64,000 nt of DNA, taken from the NCBI GenBank assembly GCA_037976565.1, contig CP137668.1:35974088-36038087 (forward strand), written 5' to 3'. Positions 56,661 to 64,000 of this stretch are shown here, in pieces. Position 1 is the stretch's first letter. Each line of letters begins with the position of its first letter. This DNA comes from Mesocentrotus franciscanus. Lineage: Eukaryota > Echinodermata > Echinoidea > Camarodonta > Strongylocentrotidae. The notes under the pieces were generated by a model, which made no database searches, was not told where the DNA came from, and saw nothing but the letters and a program-made list of their open reading frames with translations. The position numbers and the translations under genes were made by a program.

Positions 56661-57641
56661 ATGTTTACAGAGTCAAATGTGAGTAAACACCTTTCCAAGG
56701 ATGTAAGCAACGATCAAGAACAAAACGTACGACCTTTTGTACGAGAGTAAAGAACCTTCACCAGTATACCATACTCTTCCACATAAAAATAATATGGAAT
56801 TTGAGGTATAATTACAAAATGAACATTACTCTTTATACAATTTACCGACTAATTGTTCCGACCATTGATCTAGCCAATATTACGTAATGGGATTGGCGTA
56901 ATAATTAGTTTTGATTAGAGTGAATACATTAACATGTATGCTGACGTGTTGCTAATAGACCATTAACAAAATCGTGACTAAGTAATTATTATGTCGGTAC
57001 AAAGTGTAAAATGCATTTTTGGGTTGGTATAGATATTTGAGGCATGGAATCGTTCCTTTTTTCAGCGATGTTAGATCATGGAAATAGGACGTTTCCGATA
57101 AATCCTTAACAGCGATAAAAGTTAGGATTAATTTGAAGACACAAGAAGGATTTTCATCCTCAAACAAAAACAGGGAACGTCACTTTAAGAACGGAGAAAA
57201 ATGCAAACAAGAATAATTACGTTGTCAGCTTAGACGTCAGTATATACAAATAAAATCATAGTCCACTTTGATCTACGGTAGATGTTAAAATAGCCAATAA
57301 TTGACAATTATTTTCGAAAGCCCATAAAATATCTATGAAGGCCTGTTTTGAATATCTCTCTCTCTCTCTCTCTCTCTCCCTCCTAATCAGCATATGAAAT
57401 TTCCATGTTTTATCCAGGGGGAATTAATCCACATAATATCACCACACAAAACACACACTCTTTCTGTTTACTATCATCATGTAGTACCGCACTCGTTCCC
57501 TTTTGATAGGCTTCTTCAGTGTATTCACCTGTTGATCATTGCACAGGGCCATACTTATTAGAGAGCATTTAGTGTTGTTAGGTGTAACCCTCGCTGAAGC
57601 ACATTAGCATCATGTCCTCGATATAATTAATACGTTATCTC
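56661..57641. other. intergenic, nothing firm
   Basis: AT-rich DNA; a short CT run at 57354-57378. No gene recognised. Confidence 0.5.
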
Positions 57642-57800
57642 ACTCCCTCTCTCTCTCTCTCTCTTGCTCTCTCTCTCTCTCTCTCTCTCTCTTGCTCTCT
57701 CTCACTCTCTCTCTCTTTTTATCTCTCTCTCCCTCTCTCTCTTTCCCTCTCTCTTTCTCTATCTCTCTCTCTTTCTGTCTCCCTCTCTCTCCCCCATTCA
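57642..57800. repeat. CT microsatellite
   Basis: CT dinucleotides with TTGC, TTT and CCC interruptions. Confidence 0.95.
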
Positions 57801-59414
57801 CCTATTCCCCTCTCGTCCATTAATGCTGTCCTTTAACCTCGAGTAAGGGGAAAGCGAAATGCCCTCAAGATCGTATCATGCGTAAAAGCATGAGGATGCT
57901 CTTTGCAGCCATCCTCGTTCGAGATCTTTCCGATTAGCTGCAATAAAAAAAACCGTTATACCGGCTGAGGCTTAAAAGTTAAGTACATCGTATAATCTCT
58001 TTAATGTCATCCATGGAGCACTTAGAATGTGAGCATGAGAGGCAAAGGCACGTAAGATGACATCATCAAGTAGTGTATCTCTATTTCCTGGCGTATGATG
58101 GGGGGCTATCTGGCCCGTATCCTTTCTTAAAACTCAATCGTGTATACCTTTAGATCATGTAGGCACGTATGCTACTAAAATCGAACCCGACGCTGGCTTT
58201 GGGCTTTTCTTCTAAATCGGGTTTAACAAAAAGTTAGACGTTTTTCTGTAGTTTTTAACGGTGAGTGAGTATTCGCAAATTGAAGCTTACGGTGTCATCA
58301 TGTGGCAGCCTTGCTGAAAAGGCTTTTGTTATATTATTTCATGAAAATGATCCGCTTAATATGCATATGGCGATTAGAGGAATAAGGGGAGTATAAAAGA
58401 AAGGGAGAGAAAGGAAAAGATGATAATCAAGATAATGGAATGAAAAATACTTAATTTCCATTATCATCTCTTTTTGTTCTCCTTTTTCTTCTTCTTCTTC
58501 TCCTTCCTTAATTCATCTTAACGCCCCAAAAGATACCACATGGTGTTACCGAAAGCCTCACTTTGTGAAAAAGAAGTTAGTCTTAGGTCTGAGTTTTTCT
58601 TTTTGCTATACGTGATTCTAGACCCAGTGTCGGGTTAAAATGAATAAATAGCATACAGAACACAAAAGTGTTCCCCAATTTGTTTTTCTCCTTCAAAGGC
58701 TTCATTTAGACCCAAATTACCCCAAAATGTGTTTTTTTTTAGGACCTAAAAATTACGTTATGCTTGTAAGAGATGAATTGCCCCCCCCCCCTCCTTTACA
58801 AAATCCTAGATCTGCCCCCGTATTGAGTATCCTTTTGCACCCTCTCAGAATACACGTTGATACACGTTCAATATATCCCATATTGCCCCCTCCCCCAGCG
58901 TTTCAAAGTACAAGTATGGACGGTGCTGATTTAAACCTTATCTTTCTCTTTACATGTAGAGAGAGAGAGAGAGAGCAATAGCTTTCAACGTTGATTGTGT
59001 CACATTGTTTTAAAGGAATTCGATTTTTGTTTTCAGCGGTAGAGCGAGCATTTCTATTTTTCTCTATATTTTTGGAATGCAAATCCACGTGGGAAAGTTG
59101 AGGCGCGAAATATTGATTAACCGACAAGTGCAATGACGATATAATTGAGGCCGTCTAGTGCTTAAAAAAGAAAGAAAAAACGTTCAGGAAAGTGTATTTT
59201 TGCTAAATCATGAGCTATATAAAGTACTGTAACCTGCTGCGAAGGTTTCGGCACTCGCCATGTCTGTTGGCGTCCTAAAGTAACCTTCAAAAGTTTATTC
59301 ACGTTGTAGTTTTGTGATATAACCATACAAGCCTGTATTTATGTTTACACTCTATATTAAAAAAAAACCTTATTATACAATTTAAAGTGCATTAAAACTC
59401 AATTTTTAATTTTA
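57801..59414. other. intergenic, fragments only
   Basis: No gene. A CTT run at 58484-58504, a C run at 58781-58790, a hAT-like inverted terminus at about 58799-58820 and a GA run at 58960-58976. Confidence 0.45.
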
Positions 59415-59582
59415 ATAAATAATAATAATATGGTTATTTATATAGCGCCGGTATCCGCCAGGCTCTGACGCTCATGGCGCTTTACACATATTACCCTGGT
59501 CATAGCCGAGCTGCCAAAGTAACTAGCGCTCAAGCATATCAGGTACCCATTTACACCTGGGTGGAGAGTGGCATATGTAAAT
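59415..59582 (-). mobile_element. SINE fragment, type IV tail, reverse
   Basis: On the reverse strand: the 3' part of the shared core (ATGCCACTCTCCACCCAGGT, AAATGGGTACC) followed by a different tail (TATGACCAGGGTAATATGTG, AAAGCGCCATGAGCGTCAG, GGCGCTATATAAATAACC) and ATTATTATT. The head and the first half of the core are missing. Confidence 0.75.
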
Positions 59583-60090
59583 GTTAAATATTTTACTTTA
59601 TTTTCTTATCCCTTTTTATCTTCCTCTTCTTCATTAGTATACAAATAACGAACGAATGAAAAACATTCATTTTTTTATATTAAAATCAAAAAATATTTTT
59701 AAAATATATCCCCTCCCCCCCCCCCAAACAAAACAAAAAAATATATCAACAACAATATAGATCAAAAAATATATTTTAAAAATATATTTAACAAAATATT
59801 TATAAAAAAAAGATTAAAACAAAAATTTTTTAAAAATATTACAACAAGATATTTAAAAGAATATATCAACAAATATATTACCAAAAATACGGGTCGCATA
59901 TAACCAAAAATGAACGCTGAATAGTACAAAAAATGCACGCTCAATGACGTAGTCTTTCAATAGATTATTAATTGAATATCATGTGACCAACAATCCTCCA
60001 ATCAAATGACAAGGATCTACTTATATGTTATATAAAATTTGGTATTTGTTCTCTGTTACTATTACTACAACATTGTGTACTAGTGTTTCT
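59583..60090. other. AT-rich intergenic
   Basis: Very AT-rich, with degenerate AAAATATAT and CAACAAATATAT repetition at 59690-59890 and a C run at 59711-59724. No gene. Confidence 0.55.
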
Positions 60091-60133
60091 ACCACCACCA
60101 CCACTACTACTACTACTACTATTTCTACTACTG

Positions 60134-60172
<39 letters not shown>

Positions 60173-60257
60173 TTACTACTACTACATGTACTACTACTAC
60201 TACTTCTACTACTACTACTACTACTACTACTATTTCTACTACTGCTACTACTACTAG

Positions 60258-60296
<39 letters not shown>

Positions 60297-60424
60297 TACT
60301 ATTTGTCTATTTATACTACTGCTACTACTAGTAGTAGTACTACTACTACTACTTCTATTACTGCTCCTACTACTACTACTACTACTACTACTACTATTAC
60401 TACTATTTGTATTACTGCTACTAG

Positions 60425-60478
<54 letters not shown>

Positions 60479-60560
60479 CACTACTACTATTACTACTACT
60501 TCTACTACTACTACTACTACTACTACAACTACTGCTACGATTACTACTACTACTACTAAT
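60091..60560. repeat. CTA trinucleotide array, ~470 bp
   Basis: ACT/CTA units with CTG, TTCTA and ATTTG variants. Thr, Leu and Tyr homopolymer frames run the length of the array and are artefacts. Confidence 0.95.
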
Positions 60561-60774
60561 CTTAATTTTATTGAATGACCTTATAACGGTATCTTAATAT
60601 AGCGGTTATGAACACTGTTTTAATAGTAATTATTCGTGTGTTGTTGCAACCGTCTTTTCAAGAACACGCGTCTTGTACTAGTGTTTATTTTCTAAATGGA
60701 TTTCAGCGGTGAGACACAAAAACAGAGGAATGTGGTATTATATGTGGTTTGAGAATTGGAGACAGGGCTACAGA
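60561..60774. other. intergenic, nothing seen
   Basis: No features recognised. Confidence 0.5.
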
Positions 60775-60898
60775 ACGGGAAAGGGGAAGAGAGGAGTAAG
60801 AGAGGAGGAGAAAAGAAAGAGAGAGAGAGAGAGATAGAGAAAGAATGAGAGAAATATAGAAAGAGAAACAAGATAGAGAGAGAGAGAGAGAGAGAGAA
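60775..60898. repeat. GA microsatellite
   Basis: GA runs with AAAG and ATA interruptions. Confidence 0.9.
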
Positions 60899-60989
60899 AC
60901 CAATGTCATACCTACTCAGATCACGTTTTCCGATTTGATAAGGTCATGTTATCGTGCTTTATTTAGAGAAATAATAAATACTGTTTTTC

Positions 60990-61490
60990 CCAGACATTTA
61001 ACAAAATGTAACACAAAATACGGCGACATAAATATGGGCTTTGGGATTTCACGATGGAATAGTTAAAAAAAAAAACATTGTTCATTACTTGAAGAAAATA
61101 CAGAATATTGCAACATATTGTTTGCTAGCATATATGCTCCACCAATGGAATAAAGAGCGTGGCGACATAGAATATTGATTTTCAATTCTAATAAATATGA
61201 TACTCATGTTCATTATCACTTTTATGCTTCATGAATAAAATACGGAGTAGGGCGACATGGAAAAAAGCATTTGATTCTCAATTAAAAAATATAAAAAATA
61301 CTGTTCATTACTACAATAAGCTACAAAGACAAAATACTGATTACGTCGCCATTAATCCTGTTTTTATGACGAAAATTAAATTACACCAAAAAGATTGTGA
61401 AATAGTATCTTTATGCTACATAAATAAAATACAGAACGTGGCGACATGGCGCCATAGATTGAGATGTCAGTTTCCTTCTTATAAAAAGTG
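60990..61490. repeat. diverged repeats around GGCGACAT
   Basis: AATACGGCGACATAAA (61016), GAGCGTGGCGACATAG (61154), AAAATACGGAGTAGGGCGAC (61239) and AAAATACAGAACGTGGCGAC (61428) head loosely similar AT-rich blocks that also share TTGTTCATTA / CTGTTCATTA. An 86-codon frame at 61231-61491 lies across two of them and is not clearly coding. Confidence 0.45.
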
Positions 61491-61949
61491 AGAAATATAT
61501 TTTGTTCATTAACATTGTATTAATGCTACACTGGTCTAGTGTAATTAACGAGTGTATCCAAATTTACAATGCCTGTGCTGAACCAATCAAAAACTGCAAA
61601 TATAAATGACCTATATTTTTATCGGACCTATATTGTGTATTTTAAAATTTAAGTATTTTGACGATTGTCATATATAGACCTACCACAAAGTTGTATCAAT
61701 TGTTATCTATTCAATTTTCTTTTTGGTTGGGGAGTTTCAAATTTGGGGCTTAATACCCCGATTCTACCGTATGCGGAATATGCCACTGAGAACCTCTTGG
61801 AGGCTCAGTAACTTCTTTGTATAAAGTTAACTGTTGTTTTTTTAAAGAAAGAGGAATAGCCAAGGAATTTATTACAATCACTGGCGAATCTAGGAGGAGT
61901 ACGAACAGCACAATTTGATGTTGCATACCGGAGTACACATAAGAAAGGT
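61491..61949. other. intergenic, nothing seen
   Basis: No gene or repeat recognised. Confidence 0.5.
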
Positions 61950-61957
61950 GCCGTACC

Positions 61958-62174
61958 CAGGGGCGGATCCAGCCGGCGGCAAGGGAGGGGGCCTAAAAAG
62001 GGGCCCACTTCGTTTCTTTTTTTCCATCCGGGAAGGGTTAATTTTTTCCACCGCCACCCCCCCCCCCCTTGGGCGCCAGGGGAGGGGCCTAACTCCTTTT
62101 TTTCAAAAAAGGGTGTTTATTACCTGTTTTTTTCCTAGGGAGGGCCCGGGCCCCACCCCTTGGATCCGCCACTG
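61958..62174. mobile_element. hAT-type non-autonomous element, 217 bp
   Basis: The left end CAGGGGCGGATCCAG and the right end TGGATCCGCCACTG are inverted repeats (one internal mismatch; CAG...CTG termini). Both flanks carry GCCGTACC (61950-61957 and 62175-62182), a perfect 8-bp target duplication, the hallmark length of hAT elements. The interior is G/C- and T-run-rich and encodes nothing. It may be recent, since the duplication is perfect. Confidence 0.92.
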
Positions 62175-62182
62175 GCCGTACC

Positions 62183-62661
62183 ATTCTCTTTTCATTTTAT
62201 TTGTATGTACTCAAAAAGGAACCTGAAAGATCTGATAATCTAGTGTTTGTTTGTTGGATATTTCTTGTATAAATAATCATCTTGAATTTTGATACCTATA
62301 TTGCTTATTGCATGTCAGACATTTTAAAAATCGTAGCCCCCCATTTAAAAGTAGATCCGCCATTGGATTTTATAGTACCCATACAGTCTGAGTGTTGCGT
62401 ATGAATGTTGCATGTGCATGTAGAAGCCTCAATTATTCATATTCATCATCCCACGCAGGTGAAATCACTTATCAGTACAAGCACAAGTGTATGGGGATGA
62501 AAAACTATCCTTCCATCCAATCCGCCCCCCCCCCTTTCCTCCTCCTCCTCCTCCCCACTCCTTTCCACGCACTCACATCCTCAGCTCTGGCGCCCGTACG
62601 TGACGTTCCCCGGCACTCTGGGGTGTATGCATTGCCTCTCATGTCACCATTGTTATTCCAG
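62183..62661. other. intergenic; another possible hAT-like end
   Basis: GTAGATCCGCCATTGG at 62350-62365 resembles the right terminus of the element at 61958. A C run at 62524-62533 and CTC repeats follow. No gene supported. Confidence 0.4.
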
Positions 62662-63606
62662 TGCACTAATCATTCATGTTCGCGGAAGAATATATCAGCA
62701 CAGCTGTTGCATTACATCGTTATGATTAGACATAAATATCACTCACGCTGGTTAAAGTTACATTTATGGTATCGGTAATGGGGAAAATATGTGGACGAAA
62801 CTGTCATAATCGAAATTATCAAATTACTGCAAGGTGAATGGAGAAGAAATTCTACCGCAGTGGCACAAAACTTTCATTTTCGCAGATAAATATATATGTA
62901 AGCACAGCTGTTGCATCAAATCGTAATGAAAAAGACATAAATATCACTCACGCTGGTTAAAGTTACAATTATGGTATCGCCAATAGTGAAAATATGTTGA
63001 CAAAATTGTATTAATGCGTTTATTAAATTACTGTCAGTTGAATTAAGAAGAAATTCTACCGCACAAATCATTCATGTTCGCAGATGAATATAATATAAGC
63101 ACAACTGTTGACTCCAATCGTTATGAGAAAGACAGAAATGTCACTCACGCTGTTCTTAAAGTTACAAAATGGTATCGCTAATGGTGAAAATATGTTGACA
63201 AAATTGTATTAATGCGTTTATTAAATTACTGTCAGTTGAATGAAGAAGGAATTCTACCGCACAGATCATTCATGTTCGCAGATGAATATAATTATATAAG
63301 CACAACTGTTGCCTCCAATCGTTATGAAAAAGACAAAAATATCACTCACGCTGTTTTTAAAGTTACAGAATGATATCGCTAAAGGTGAAAATATTGTTGA
63401 AGTAACTTTCATAATCGTATTAATCAAATTACTGCGAGTTGAATGGAGAAGAAATTCTACCGCACAAATCTTTCATGTTTGCACATGAATATATCGGCAC
63501 TACTGTTGCATCGCATCGATATGATTAGACATGTATAACAATCACGCTGGCTAAAGTTACATCGCTGAAGATGAAAATAGGTAGACAAAAAATGTCATAA
63601 TCGTTT
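62662..63606. repeat. ~200-bp tandem satellite, nearly five copies
   Basis: Landmarks TTCATGTTCGCAGA, CAGCTGTTGCAT, ATCACTCACGCTG, AAAGTTACA, GGTGAAAATATGTTGAC and GAAGAAATTCTACCGCA recur. CACTCACGCTG (or TCACGCTG) is at about 62740, 62945, 63142, 63342 and 63539, giving spacings of 205, 197, 200 and 197 bp. Units are diverged by substitutions and small indels and share no open frame. Confidence 0.9.
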
Positions 63607-64000
63607 TTATGATTTTATGATTTTATGATTTGCGTTTATATATTCCATACACACATATTGATATTTATATAGCGCCTTTACATAAACATAAACATGCTCA
63701 AAGCGCTTTACATTAGTAAATAAACAGAATATTTTGTTTGCTCTCCAAGCGCATACAGCTGTGTAAAGTTATTCAAAAGTTGTGCACCACATGAACCAAG
63801 CCTTGTTCATACAATACACAACCTCGTTCAGATCTCACACAACTCTACACAACGCCTTGTCAATAAACAATCACAAAGAAAACAATTAAGTTTTGAGATT
63901 TCTCTTGAATGATTCGACTGAGGAGCAGGAACAATGTTTAATGGGAGGCTATTCAAAATAGTGGGACCAGAAAAAGTTATATTTTGTTGACCCTTCTTCG
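63607..64000. mobile_element. partial interspersed repeat running off the window
   Basis: After an ATTTTATG repeat (63610-63632), TTTATATAGCGCC (63663) and AAAGCGCTTTACATT (63700) resemble the terminal stem found in the type II and IV SINE tails here. The rest, to the window edge, has no core match; it may be the 3' end of another retroposon on the reverse strand. Confidence 0.4.

Noticed and set aside
60025..60597. 190-codon Thr/Leu frame
   Set aside because: Artefact of the CTA trinucleotide array; it switches from Thr to Leu where the repeat phase shifts.

Overview
This is a stretch of eukaryotic, AT-rich, repeat-dense DNA with no complete protein-coding gene that I can support. There are no operons, ribosome-binding sites or compact genes. 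It is full of CT/GA, CTT, CAT, CTA and TTTA microsatellites, tRNA-derived SINEs, dead LINE fragments and palindromic (foldback) DNA-transposon remnants. The texture suggests a marine invertebrate, most likely an echinoderm such as a sea urchin. That assignment rests on general resemblance, not on a marker gene, and is uncertain.

Layout. 1-7.9 kb: non-coding DNA with CT/GA tracts and one pyrimidine-rich block. 7.9-9.8 kb: SINE copies, two of them tail to tail. 10-20.2 kb: CT/GA tracts, a 450-bp purine array, two foldback elements, a SINE, a TTTA block, and a threefold duplicated CTT-rich composite. 20.5-22.25 kb: a 1.7-kb element with inverted termini whose interior is a tandem array; most units carry a direct-repeat-1 (DR1) nuclear-receptor-like motif. 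22.3-30.8 kb: mostly unique intergenic DNA with a retroposon tail and one foldback. 30.8-34.3 kb: a dead Jockey/CR1/L2-group LINE interrupted by a 758-bp piggyBac-type non-autonomous element with TTAA duplications; a repeat pair lies on either side. 34.8-38.8 kb: diverged tandem repeats and a run of four related foldbacks. 40-41.1 kb: the 3' part of an L1/Tx1-like LINE. 42-53 kb: SINEs, foldbacks, microsatellites and a 231-bp tandem duplication. 53.7-54.3 kb: an inverted-terminus element with a 19-bp minisatellite. 55-64 kb: microsatellites, a foldback, SINE parts, a 217-bp hAT-type element with an 8-bp target duplication, and a ~200-bp tandem satellite.

The most interesting items are the array-carrying element at 20520-22247, a SINE group that shares a ~65-bp core but has at least four different tails, the piggyBac-in-LINE nesting with clean boundaries, and the family of foldbacks with GTCACAC-type ends. 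Nearly all long open frames are microsatellite artefacts. Real coding sequence is limited to decayed retrotransposon ORFs; any host exon here would have to be small and I could not establish one.
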